Part shown: piece by piece, positions 23,361-35,121 of the stretch
Numbering within the stretch: the first letter of the stretch is position 1
Layout: every line of letters starts with the position of its first letter
Source of the DNA: Capsicum annuum
Lineage: Eukaryota; Streptophyta; Magnoliopsida; Solanales; Solanaceae
Length of the DNA stretch: 64,000 bases
NCBI RefSeq assembly: GCF_002878395.1
Contig: NC_061122.1
Coordinates: 82,183,455-82,247,454, forward strand
Reading direction: 5' to 3'
Position numbers and translations under genes: made by a program
The notes under the pieces: model-generated
The model's input: the letters and a program-made list of their open reading frames with translations, nothing else
The model's database searches: none
Told to the model about the DNA's origin: nothing

Positions 23361-24866
23361 TGATGAGTGGTGAATTTACCACCCAATTATACTCCACATT
23401 CATGCAAAGTACCATAATTTTAATGAATAAGTGAGACATAATTTGTGATTAAATGCACTAATATTCTAATTTTGTAGGCTCCAAGATGATAAGATGGAAA
23501 GATGTGAATTGGACCTAAAAAAGAACAAAATGGAACAAACAAGTACAGCTAAAGACCTGGAGTAGAATATGGCCTCGGTTATCATGATCGCGGTCAATCA
23601 AGATGGTAAAGATACCATGATCGCATAGAAATTCTCATAGTCATGATAGGCGCAATCACGATAAAACTGGTGCAATTACGGCTTAGCAGAAAATTAGCCC
23701 AAGGGCAAAGATGTAAATGCGCATATTTGTTTCCAAACTTTCCCTAAAGAAGAATCAAACCCTATCATTCCAACATACATTCTACAATTCCAAATTATTA
23801 CACATTATTCTAGCTCTTAGCCTCCATACTTAGAGAAGAAAATATTGTATTAATTTTGGGTGAAGAATACATTAGAGTAACTTCTAAATGGAGGATTAGC
23901 TAACTCCCATTGAAGATTTTTGGATATTGAAAGTTTGAACTAACATTTACTTAGTATTTCATAGAACTAATCAATAGAGTTTATTTGGTATATCTTACTT
24001 ACTATTTCTATGTGTAGCTAGTTCTTCCTCTTGAGATTATGCTAGATTAGGGTGTAAATATGTATGAGATGTGATTTGCTTGTGCATTTACTAGTTTTTG
24101 ATGTTTGGTTTTATTATTTCTTGAGTAAATCAGTTAGGAATTATGGGTGAAATCTCAAAACACCCAAATGGTTTGATTGATGAAAATCCCAAGCTCTTGA
24201 AAGCTTAAACCAGCCTTAAAAGTGGAGTTTGGGTGAACTTTAGGAACCCTCATCATCCTTGAAAGAGGTATGTGGGAACCAAGGCAATAGTAGATAATTA
24301 TTGGGTTTAGCTTGCTAATTTTCACTATCATAGACATAAGGGTGATTATGAAGTTTACTATACTTAGGGCACCATCCTCGAAATAGGAGTGTCTAATTGA
24401 GGTATTAGGTAGCTTTATTTGAAGCACTCATTAGGTACTCAAAAGTGTCATTGAGTGATACCCTTGATGATTTGTTGGCAAATTAGCCTTAAGGATTTCT
24501 AACCTATCCTACCATATCACCAGTATTTTTAATTTGCATAAAGTCATCACATGCCCATGTATAAGTTTTCCCTAGGAAAACATAATCCTAAGATCTATGA
24601 TTTATTGATTAGACTCTAGTTGTTCATAGCCCTAAAATAATACTTTAAAGCCCCAAAAAAATAAATATTAGTTGTGATATCTTCCAAGCCCCCCATTTTT
24701 ATCTTCTTGTACGCTGGTTTGAATTTAGAAAGTATCTATTGTTCCAAGATAATTTGATAGTCACTTACATTGTTCCTCGTGGATTTGACCTCAACTCAAA
24801 AGTTGGGTAAATATATTGACGACAACCACCTTGCACTTAAATTGATGAGTAAGTTGAATATTATGA
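23361..24866 (+). mobile_element. E4 5' LTR
   Basis: 1506 bp, from TGATGAGTGGTGAATTTACC to GAATATTATGA, where the expected final CA has become GA. It matches the E4 3' LTR (30395-34189) along its length once the nested solo LTR is removed (about 1515 bp). A patch with CATGATCGCGG-like dyad words lies at 23575-23695. Short shadow ORFs only. Confidence 0.85.
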
Positions 24867-24870
24867 AAAA

Positions 24871-24888
24871 TGGCACGGTTGTCGGTGA
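24871..24888 (+). promoter_or_regulatory. E4 primer-binding site (Athila type, decayed)
   Basis: TGGCACGGTTGTCGGTGA, four bases after the LTR end, differs in four places from TGGCGCCGTTGCCGGGGA. The following AACAATTTGGTG is also usual after Athila/Tat primer sites. Confidence 0.75.
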
Positions 24889-25018
24889 ACAATTTGGTGT
24901 GCTGAGTTAGTTTAGAATTTTATCTTACTTGTTTAAATTCAAACCTTTAAATAAGTTTTTGTGATTTTCTTTTTGTTTCTTGTGTTAGGTAGTTTTTCAT
25001 TTGTATTTACTTTTTTCT

Positions 25019-25960
25019 ATGACATCTTGGTACTACTATGATTTTGGTATTTAGTATTCCTTTCTTGACGACCCATGTCCATATTGCGATGGACCCCACT
25101 TTCCAAGAGATTGTAGATTTGCTTCTCAAAGAGAGATGGAATCACCATCTCGACCCTAATAGGAGTATGGTTGTTCTTTATGTGGTGATCAAGATGGACA
25201 TTAGAGTTATAATCCAAATGCCCCTCCATTATAGTAATCCAATTGCTAGTTCTTTTCATGAGTTTGACAAGTATCATGATCTAAGAAGGGAAGAACAACA
25301 GGCCAAGTCCAATAGTTTTGAAGCAATGCTTAAAATTATTTTGGATTAGGTACTACAATGGGGTAGAACATGCAAAACATACATCAATCCATGGGGGCAT
25401 GTAAAGATGAGATCGTCAAGATAGAGGAAATGGGAATGGAAGAAATCATTCAAACACCATTGCCTTGCCCATTTCCAAGAGGAGGTGAATCAAGAAGAGA
25501 AACAAAGCTATGCGGTAAATGATGCGTTTGGTAGTGAAGAGTCATAAGTGATTTTCCAACCAAATATTATTGAAGATGCCAAAATCAAGGAAATGAACCT
25601 AGAGTCAAAAGAAGAAACTAAGCAAATCCCTTAGGATGGCTCTAGGTCATTCTAGGGTAAATATACTAATAAGGATACAATTTTGGAATTACGGGATAGA
25701 CCTCATTCAAACTATCTTTCAATATTGTGTTTGGTGGATGTGATGAGAATCTATCCACCCATGCAAATGATGGATTATGGGGAATGGAGGACCACCCCTA
25801 CATTTTTAATTTTGACATCTTAAAAGAGAACATGGAAACCCCACCATCAAAGGCGAAGGAACTTAACTTTCGATGTGCAACTAGTGGCCTATTGATGTTC
25901 CTACCTTTACCCAAGGAGCCAAATTAAAAATTTGATTTAAATTGGGTAAAAGGTTCAAGT
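25019..25960 (+). pseudogene. E4 first ORF remnant with knuckle-like CPYC motif
   Basis: From an ATG at 25019 the frame reaches, after one stop, CPYCDGPHFPRDC (25076-25114), a C-x2-C-x3-H-x4-C spacing like a zinc knuckle. Further on come SYNPNAPPL and, around 25725-25790, the CLVDVMRIYPPMQMM block, with stops between. I do not recognise a gag, protease or RT domain. It occupies the gag position of a non-autonomous Athila-like element. Its function is unknown; RNA binding is only a guess from the knuckle spacing. Confidence 0.5.
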
Positions 25961-27220
25961 CTTCAAAGTGTCGAGATAGAAATTTCATTTTTATGTCCCC
26001 ACTTCTATCTAACTTTACCTTAGAAGATTTGAATCTTCTGTCCACTGCCGCTTTACTCGTAGTGAGTGAAAGTCGGAAAGGAGACTCAAATCTTCTAAGT
26101 TGAAACACAAATGATAGTAGGGGGGTTGCCTTACCATAAAAGATGGGAAACAACCCACCATGCCATGAAAGTAGCCCGTATCCTTTTATTTATGCATGAT
26201 AGAGTAGATTTTATTTTTGTTTTTTGTACATGAATAATCCATGAAATAGTGGTGCTTTGAGGAGTGTTGATTGAAATTAAAAAAGGAAAAGTGTGAAATT
26301 ATCATCTTTTGAACTGAATAGGGGAGTGCAATGGACCTAAAAAATTTTCACAGTTACCACGATCATGATCTACTTGATGAGATTGTGGTAGCTGAGTGTC
26401 CGCAATCGCGGAACTAGGATTGCGATTGGAATTTAATAAAATTAAAAGACCATCCATCTTCCATTTTTCTCTCACATACCCCTTTTCAAATTTTCTCCGA
26501 ATGTTAACTATGTGTGAATGCCTAAGTTGTTCATTTCAACTCATTTACATTATCTAAATCGGTATGTGGTCTCAACTCCCTCTTTTTTAATCTTTGTTTT
26601 AGGCTTGGAACTTGCTCTTAGAAATAGACTTGAAATAGTATTGATGAGTGCTATATCCATGCATATTTATGGTTATTATTGTGGTTAGAAGCTGTAGTTG
26701 GTGTACACATAAATGGGAAAGTCTATAGTACTTGGATTTATGCCTAAAAATGATCGAATTCATGTGTATACCATATGTTTGATTAAATGCCCTAATGAAT
26801 TCCATGTTAGTTCCCTTAGAGTTTTAAGGTCATAATCTAGCCTCAAGGGTTTAAGTTTCATGAGTATAATGATTTATAGGTAAATTGGAACTCACTTTGG
26901 GTTTAATATTTGATGTTTTAGTGATGTGAAAAACTATTGAACATGGTTTCAGTTATTGCGATCGCGGTCATAGGGACCGTAATCATGGAACTGTGATCAC
27001 AATCAATGGTCCACGATCGCCAAACTGTGATTGTGGTGAATGGTCCATGATTGCCTTAACTGTGAGCAGTTTTCAGTTGAGTCCAAAATTTTTGAATGTC
27101 CATTTCTCACCTCAACACCTACTGTAATGTTGCCGCATGAGTTTAACTAATTAATCTAGCATGGTTTTGGTTTGAAATTATTGATGATGGTTTGTATTAT
27201 GTTTTCTACAGGTACTCACC
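25961..27220 (+). other. E4 middle region, LTR-like words, candidate intron
   Basis: No coding signal. Two patches (26335-26430 and 26945-27065) repeat the GATCGCGG and CCACGATCGCC words found in the E4 LTRs. A donor-like G|GTATGT at 26561-26567 and an acceptor-like TTTTCTACAG ending at 27211 would frame a 650-base intron ending ten bases before the ATG at 27221. The part 26290-27200 could instead be a solo LTR of a chromovirus, since E9 LTR has a similar GGTATGTGGGG; I cannot decide. Confidence 0.4.
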
Positions 27221-28484
27221 ATGGGAGACTATGACCATGTTCATTTTATTGATCCAAAATTCCACAGCCAGTATTACAGTGACCTCCCAAGGACCAAACT
27301 ACTCCTAGAAAGGGGTATCTACATTGACATGGTGCCCAAAAAATTTCCTGGCTTCTTCAACAGGCTTGCTACTATCGGGTGGATATGATTTGACCCAGGT
27401 CCCTATGAGGTAAATGAGCACTAGGTAAGAGAGTTCTATGGAAATCTCAGCGTAGTCTCCCTTTCAAACTCGGTGATGATGATTAGGGGGAAGGAGGTGC
27501 ATTTTGGAGTTGCACAGGCAAACAAAGAATATGTGCTCCCAGATGTATATATGGATGACTTCTAGGAAATGGCTATAAGCCAGAGACCTAGATTGCTAGC
27601 ATTCTATGCTCTGACAGAGAGGTTTCCTAGGCTGCCAGCAAACAATGGATCTTTATGCACAACTTTTCAGTAGAGGAAGGAATCTGGTTAAACATCATAT
27701 GCAGTAGAGTTTTTCCTTGTACACATATGACTTTGGTCACTGATTTGTAAGCTCGTATGTTAGCCTTTCTTATGTCTAGTATTGCTCTAAACGTGGGCCA
27801 GATTATGCTTGAAGAATAGAGGAATTAAAATATTTAGGGTGGTACATTTTTTTTCTTTCCTTCTCTTATTACTGAGTTGTGAAGAAGGGTCGAGGTAGAG
27901 GTGTATTCCAAAGATACTTAGGTGAAACCAAAACCCTGTATCACTCAACTCAAAATTAGAGGTGAGGGTGCACCTAACCAGAGCAAAAAAGAGAAAAGTT
28001 GACTTAGGAAAGTCAATAGACGAGGAGCCCAAATATTTTAGAACATCAACTATTGGGCCTCTAGAAGACATTGGTATGGATATCAGAGTGATTAGGGATC
28101 TTGTATCAGGTTTACCTTAGGGTTCGGGAGAGCCATCCACCAAGAGTCACTTGTATGTGTCACTTATAGATTATGAGAAGTATAAGAAGGAGCAGGAGAC
28201 ATAGGGAGCCACTGTAGCCATGCTCGAGAGAGCATACTCAGCATTTTTAGAGTCTCACAGGGATGTCAAGGAGACCTATAAAAAAATAATGAAGAGAGAG
28301 AAAAAGAGAGATAAATTTCTCACCTAGATGTGAAAAGGGGTGAAGGGTATCTTCAAGGTACTCTAACCCAAGGAGCGACTACGTTCACTAAGGGTGAAGA
28401 GTGATGATGAGTCATCGACTGAGAGGTCTGATGCTAAAAATTGTGGAGTTGATGTAGATGCTGTCGGAGAGAGCACTTTCTGAG
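27221..28484 (+). pseudogene. E4 plant-transposon-protein-like ORF
   Basis: From ATG 27221 the frame reads GDYDHVHFIDPKFHSQYYSD, then KLLLERGIYIDMVP, FFNRLATIGW, VREFYGNLSVV, and IRGKEVHFGVAQANKEYVLPD. This is the layout of what databases call the putative plant transposon protein domain (PF20167 as I recall): an RG(I/F) block, a GW block, (L)VREFYAN, then a V-x-G-K-x-(V/I)-x-F block. The tail (28160-28480) is charged and coiled-coil-like (YEKYKKEQET, then ETYKKIMKREKKRDK). About eight stops break it. The role of this protein is not known to me; its place, after the gag region and before the long 3' UTR, is where Athila elements carry an extra ORF. Confidence 0.65.
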
Positions 28485-30380
28485 GTTGATTCAAGGAGCA
28501 CCCTTTTCTCGTGTCTTGTTTTTATGTAGTGGGGACACTGCTAGATTTTCTGTTAGGGTGCCTGTCCCTGGATCTGTGTTGTTTTGATATATTTTTGGTT
28601 ATGTTTGGTATTGTTTTGATGACATTATGTCTGTTTTTTTTGGGATGCTACATTTGGGCACACTGACCACATTTTCATGGATTAGTCATGTTGTTTTGAT
28701 TTTTAGATCTTTGTTTTACTTTACTTTTAATTTGATGATGGTGATGCATAACAAGATTTTCCCTATGATAGATTGAGTGATGAAATATTTAAGGAAAAAG
28801 CATCATGAGTGGGTTTTGAGTCATAGATTCATGGAAATTTTAAGTACCCATGGCATCACAGTCACAAATGCAAGGGAAGTCTAAGTACCTTTGGTATTGT
28901 GAGTTTGGGATCACATTATATACCTGTGGTGAAATTTGAGTAGTCATATGGTTTCCTATTTGAAAGCCAAAATGTAAGACTAAGGCTTCGGTTGTTTCCA
29001 TAAGTGAAAATTGTATGTGGTGCAAATGGAAAATAAACAACCCACTCCGTCCAAAAATTTTTTTCAAAAAAAAATAAATTTAAGGGCATGGACGTGAGCA
29101 GCCTTGTAGCAAAAATTTATCTCTTTTTATGACTCCAAAATTGTTGACTTCCACGTATTGATAGATGCTCCATTTTTGCCGCTAATGTGAGGGGAAATTA
29201 AGCCTCCTTGGATAGTCCACATGCCATGTTCGGTAAGTTTATTTTTCTAAATTTCATGTATACTTGTGTCATCTAGAACTTACCCCATTGGTATTTCAAG
29301 GCTAAATTTTTATTGCATTTGGTTGGATAAATGATCTTAGGCCATTTTTGTGACTTTTGGAAGCCTACTTTTGCCTAAAATGCCTACCCGTGCATAAATG
29401 TTATCCCTAGCCGCCCACTTTGAGCCTTTAGACCTTTCTTTGGCAAACACTTTACAAACCATGAGCCATTCAATTTTTATCCCTCTTTTGAACCATAGCC
29501 TCCTTGAACTTAGAAATGCAAATTGAGGCTAAAATCCTAAGTTGGGGGTTGTGAAGATTGAAGAAAGAAACTTTGTGCCATGAAGTGTTAGTGATTGGCT
29601 ACGTGCTTAAGCATTGAAACAAATGAATAAGAAAAAAAAGGAACCAAAACATAAAGGAATTGCATGAAATTTGCAATAAAAAGAAATGAAAGAAATTGGG
29701 TGAAACAAGGAAGCAATAGTAGGCACTTGCGTAATAAAAAGAATGAAAACAAAGGGAAGTGGCCATAGCCATAGTCAAAGGATTGATCAAAGAGAGTGAT
29801 GTAGATTTTCAAGGAGGGTGTAACTAACTTGTTCCTAAATGATATCGTACCTTAACCTGAACCTAAGTTACAAGCTCAAGAAAACTTTAGAGATCTCCAA
29901 CCATTTGCTTTCTTTGTAGTGACGATTGAAAATAGGGGTTAGACTGTGGTATAACACTTGTAAGCAAAGAGAGTTCTTGTGAGGGAGAGATTTTTGCACT
30001 TAAAATTCTTTGTTGCATACTTGGTAGCTTGGTGTGTGAAATTTTTATTCTTGTGAGGAGGCATGTGAACAAGTTGAGGTGGGTAATTTTGTCACCTGTC
30101 AAAAAATGAGGCAAAAAGAGTACAGCTTAGTGATGGTCAAAAGTGAGTTACTTCTCGAGTATTGGTTTTTGTTGCATTTTGTGCCTTTGAAGTGTTTTGT
30201 ACCATTAAATATTGCTTTATATGGAGGGGTGAAGTGAGAATAACTTGGCCCATGTGTATAGAGATGCTTGTAGTGGTGACTAAGATTAAAGTCAATGTGA
30301 TCATTGGGTTATCAATTTTAGGCATAAAGGTGCATTGTCTGATGTTAAGAGGTAGTGTTGCTTGATAAGAAGAAAAGCTT
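28485..30380 (+). other. E4 long 3' untranslated part
   Basis: No coding signal. The open minus-strand frames near 29588-29812 fall in A-rich sequence and look like shadows. The region ends in the polypurine tract. A nearly 2-kb 3' UTR is in line with Athila-like elements. Confidence 0.55.
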
Positions 30381-30381
30381 T

Positions 30382-30394
30382 AAGTTGGGGGTGT
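30382..30394 (+). promoter_or_regulatory. E4 polypurine tract
   Basis: AAGTTGGGGGTGT directly precedes the LTR start TGATGAG at 30395, in the Athila pattern. Confidence 0.8.
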
Positions 30395-31062
30395 TGATGA
30401 GTGATGAATCTACCACTAAATTATACTCCACATTCATGCACATTACTATGACTTGCATGAATAAGTGAGATATAATTTGTGATTAAATGGACTAATATAC
30501 ATATTTTGCAGGCACCAAGATGATAAGATAGAAATCTGTCGATTGGAGCTAAAAAAGGAACAAAAAGGAGGAAAACGTGCAGCTGAAGACTTGGGGAAGA
30601 ACATGGCCTCAGTTTTCGCTATCACGGTCCTTAGACCACGGTCGCGGTCAGTCAAGATGGTCAAGATACCACAACTGTATGGCATTTCCCATGGTCACGG
30701 TAGGCGCGATCATGACAAAAATGGTGCGATCGCGGCCTAGCAGAAAATCATCCCAAGGGAAAAGATGTAAATGAACATATCTATTCAAAAATTTGCCATG
30801 AAGATAACTCATACCCTATCATTCCAAGATACATTATACAATTCCAAATTATTGCACATTGTTCTAGCTCTTAGTATCCATACTTGGAGAAGAAAATAAT
30901 GTATTAAATTTTGGTAAAGAATACATTGGAGTAGCTTCCAAGTGAAGGATTAGCTAACTCCCATTGAAGATTTGTGTGTATTCAAAGTTTGAAGTAACAT
31001 TCACTTAGTCTTTCATAGATCTAATCAATGAAGGTTATTTGGTATATCTTACTTACTATTTC

Positions 31063-33337
31063 TGTCATGACCCGAACCAAGGCCTAGAAGTAATAGACAT
31101 CCCAAGTCTAACCAGGACTGGGGACCGCCCCCTTAACCTAACCCAACTACCTTTCACTGTCTTAGATGAAATGAATTTCAAGCATATAACCAGATTGTAT
31201 AAATGCTCTCATAAAGACTTTGGGATAGGGTCACAACCGTGATCGACTCAGCTGAGTCTACCTGCACCAAACCAACTACCCATACCATACCAAATCAAAG
31301 AGAATATAAAAATATAATGAGATAATCAAACCCAAAATGAAATACGTTGGAACAACTAATAATATCATCCAATGATGTCAACACCAACACCAATGCCAAT
31401 GCTAAGGATGACACCAATACCGATCCCGTCTATAAAAACCCCCAAAAGTATCACAAAGCATCTATCCAAGAGAATACAAATATCCAGCTGGGACATGCCC
31501 CCAACCATGGCCAAAACCAATATCCAAAACAAAAGTAAAATGTCTAAGAATGTCCATATCATGATATGGAGCCTTTCAAAAAGATGGAAGATCACCACTT
31601 TAATCCAAAAACTATCCCTGAGTCAATCACTATATAGGAGGAGTCAAACAACCAGTTCCTGCATATCATGGGTATACATCCGCCAGTAGACGAATTAGCG
31701 AGTGATAACTAGCAAGTATCTCAGGATAAGGATAAAGTAGTGCCATTTAAACAATCCAAGTAAAACCATACATGATGCATACAACCATACCTATATATAA
31801 GTACCGGTAAAGAGAATCCATGTTTAGCATACATTTAAAACATTTAACTTGGGCTATGTAACCATGTCGTTTAACCACATCCATGGGTCATATGGGTTCA
31901 GCTCCCCCGGCTGAAAGAGTCCTAGTGTGTGTAGCCACATAACCAGAAGATATCCCATGAGATGACTAGTACATCCATCCAATATAAAATATGACACTCC
32001 TACGTAGTTATCGAAGACTCATCATATCGACAACTATGAATTTCCAATTTTGGCCCCCCTAAACCTCCACCTTCCATGGCTTAGTTACACATTCACCATT
32101 TATGCCTAAATTAAAACAATGTACAAACAATCTAATTACCATTTATTAACAAGGCCAATTATTAGTGGTATCGTTATACCAACCATACTTGCAAGATTTA
32201 TCCATAGCCAAACCATTTAGGTTAAGGGGACTCTCAAGTACCCTTTCCGTTTACCATATTAACCTCTTAGGAGACTTTCCTTGTTCTATACAAGCAAAAC
32301 CAATTAGTTTTTAACCTTTGTAAGCTATTCAAACCATTTGTAGTTTAATACATAAGATGAAAACAAGTAAGAGTTCCATTTAATGAAGTCAATGAAATGA
32401 ACACATCTTTATAAGCATTTTATCAAATACCTTTTGGTGCATAATAGAACCAAAACTAATTCCAAATGCCATTAACCAACTACCATTCAAAATAATTTCC
32501 AAAACTAACATTGATGTATATAAAAACATAATTAAACCATAGGTAACCATAACGAACCCTCAATTAATAATTGAAATCCATAAACCATGCAACATTGAAA
32601 CCATGAAACCATCAATAAAATTGATGCCTTTTTAGAAGTAAGAAGTAGGTAAAAGACACATGCTTAAAACCAAGAAAGATGATGGAAGAAAATCACCAAA
32701 GCAAGCCCCAAAGCAATTCCTAAGTTGAAATACTAGCTCTCTTGCCCTAAAATCTCTCGAGAGAATTATGATGTGTTTTGGAATAGTTTTCTAAGTATTA
32801 ATGAATAGAAAAATAGGGTAAACAACCTCCTAAGTATATTAGAAGTCATGGGTCATAATTAGGATAAGTAGGGAAATATCTAGAATACCCTGCTTAAGTC
32901 CCTTGAAAACACGTCACAGGGATACGACTGACCCTCTTATGAGTCGTACCCTTCCTTACTATTGGTTTCCACCAGTCGTACTCAGGCCTCAACCTTTGGA
33001 TCAGAAACTGTTCAACATATGACTCATCCAACCAAGTCGTAGCCTCAGTATATGATCTGTACCCATGATCTGTATACCCAGTAGAATGAATTACCAGGAG
33101 GATCAAACATTGTCCACCATACGAGTCACCGATATGACTCGTATCAATCCTTATGAATCATACTAATAAGTCATGACCATTCCAGTTATCATAACCATCC
33201 TACCAACTAACACTGATCATATTATGATGGGACTATACCACTCTTACCCCAACATATGGATTATAGCCTGAAGTCGTATTGGGTTCGAAGAATAGATTTT
33301 GAGGAAAATATTTAAGGCTAAAACCCAAGATGTAAAA
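31063..33337 (-). mobile_element. Solo LTR S2 in E4 3' LTR
   Basis: 2275 bp bounded by a perfect duplication ATTTC (31058-31062 and 33338-33342). The left end is TGTCATGACCCGAACC, the reverse complement of a chromovirus LTR end (compare GGTTCGTGACA of E2), so it lies on the minus strand. The right end reads AAGATGTAAAA, with the expected CA lost. The frames at 31365-31689 are low-complexity ACCAATGCCAATGC-type sequence and not genes. A dyad-word patch lies at 32905-33285. Confidence 0.8.
32905..33285. repeat. TACGACT/AGTCGTA dyad patch in S2
   Basis: Words TACGACT, GAGTCGTA, AGTCGTACTC, ATGACTCAT, AAGTCGTAG, ATACGAGTCA, ATGACTCGTAT and AAGTCGTATT recur in both orientations through 380 bases near the LTR start. 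In structure it matches the patches in other LTRs, but the word differs. Confidence 0.65.
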
Positions 33338-34194
33338 ATTTCTATGTGTAGCTAGTTATTCATCTTGGGATTATTCTAGTTAGGGTGTATATATGTATGG
33401 GATGTGATTTGTTTTTACCTTTACTTGTTTGGTTCTACTATTTCTTAAGTAAATCGATTGTGATTTATGGGAAAGCCCCAAACACCCAAATGGATTTTAT
33501 GGATGAAAATCCCAAGATCTTGAAAGCTCAAACCATCCTTGAAAGAAGGGATTGGGTGAACTTTAGGAACACTCATCATCCTTGAAAGAGGGATGTGGGA
33601 ACTAAGATAATAGTAGATAATTATTGGGTTTAGTTTGCTAATTTTCACTATCTTAGATATAAGGGTGGTTATGAAGTTGACTATACTTAGGGAACTATCC
33701 TAAAAATAGGGATGTCTAATTGAGGTATTAGGTGGTTTTGGTTGAAGCAGTCATTAGGTACTCGAAAGGATCAATGAGTGTCACCCTTGAGGTTTTGTTG
33801 ACAAACTAGCCTTAAGGATTTCCAACCTAGTCTACCACATCACCAACATTTGGAATTTGAATCAAGTTATCATACTCCCATGCACAAGTTGCCCCTAGGA
33901 AAGCATAATCCCAAGATCCATGCTTAATTGATTAGACTCTAATAGTTCATAACCTCGAATTAAAACTTGAAAACCCTAAAAAAAGAAATATTAGTTGTAT
34001 ATCTTCCAAACCCCCCATATTTGTCTTCTTGTACTATAGGTTTGAATTTAGCAAGTATTTACTATTCTGGGATAATTTGATACCCACTCACATTGTTCCT
34101 TATAGATTCGACCTCGACTCAAAAGTTGGGTAAATATATTGGCGACGACCGCCTTACACTTAAATTGACGTGTAAATTGAGCGTTATCAGGTGT

Positions 34195-35121
34195 GGTTAT
34201 TTTTATTCTTTTGTTTTCTTTTTCTTTTTAAATTTCTTTCATTTGCTTTTTCAACCACACCCAAACCTACTCTCTTTTATCTTATTTAATTTTCTTTATA
34301 CCCAATTCACATTACGTACCCCTATGACAGCCACCCTCAACTTAGACGATGTGCTTGAGTTAAGGTGCACAATGTCTAGGGAGGATCAAGGCCAAAATAG
34401 GTCTATTGCAACATAAATGGAAAAGTGAAAGGTGAAACAAGAAAAATAGGCTATACAAGCTAAAAATAGGGATCAAGGGATACTTGTTCACATTGGAAGG
34501 TTGTTTAGGCTAAAAGTGGAATTATTTCAAGAATGGCCTATGATCCTTTCCTAACCGACTATCCTACAACCAAGGCAAGACTAACCAAGAAAGTTCTGGA
34601 TTCAATACATAAAAGAAACAAAGTCGTATCTCACACATACTTAGCATAGGATTGCATCACAAACTACTACCTATTCGGTTCATGCATAAGTTAGCTATGA
34701 TTATTAAGTCCCTAATTCTTATGCCATACTGAGATTCTCAATGGTCACACATATATACATATCACACAGTTCAAAACAAATTTTGGGAGAGGCATTATTT
34801 TCCTTAAAAATAAAAACAATGTACATCAACTACCCTATATACTAAAAACTCTCCTAGTTTCATAAAAACACAACACAATACGTAATAAAACACAATAATA
34901 TGATACATTACCCTAGACAAGATTGTTCTAAATTAATATCGTGGCCGATAAGAAAAGAAGCATGGAATAAAAAAAATTGCAGCGGCTATAGTATACCCCA
35001 CCCCTAACTAAAAGATGACATGCTGTCCCCAGTGTGTGTAAATAATGTAAAGTAAATGAAGACATACCTAGGATGCACTAAGAATCTGTGTATAAAATCA
35101 GTGCAAAAATAACAAACTACC
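34195..35121 (-). other. E5 3' untranslated part, right of E4
   Basis: Non-coding. 34395-35000 is clearly related to 41403-42000 in E7 (shared blocks such as TTCATGCATAAGTTAGCTATGA and the TATACCCCACCCCTAACT region). The minus strand therefore carries a conserved 3' UTR block of Athila-like elements. Confidence 0.6.

Larger units (their letters stand above)
30395..34189 (+). mobile_element. E4 3' LTR, interrupted
   Basis: Runs from TGATGAGTGATGAATCTACC to GAGCGTTATCA. Parts 30395-31062 and 33343-34189 are collinear with the 5' LTR; a 2275-bp solo LTR plus a 5-bp duplication separates them. Removing it leaves about 1515 bp against 1506 in the 5' LTR. The dyad-word patch is at 30605-30740. The differences between the two E4 LTRs, visible every few tens of bases, imply an old insertion. 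Confidence 0.85.

Noticed and set aside
25017..25349. 103-codon plus and 86-codon minus frames in E4
   Set aside because: The meaningful frame here is the one with CPYCDGPHFPRDC; the longer frames are shadows in other phases.
27221..28484. Reading the E4 ORF as a DNA transposon transposase
   Set aside because: No terminal inverted repeats or DDE transposase motifs surround it, while LTRs, primer site, polypurine tract and target duplication frame the whole element.
29588..29812. Minus-strand frames rich in Phe and Leu that could pass as membrane proteins
   Set aside because: They are the complement of A-rich 3' UTR sequence of E4; hydrophobicity is a composition effect.
31365..31689. Overlapping 77- and 105-codon frames on both strands
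   Set aside because: They come from a low-complexity ACCAATGCCAATGC stretch within solo LTR S2 and show no domain.
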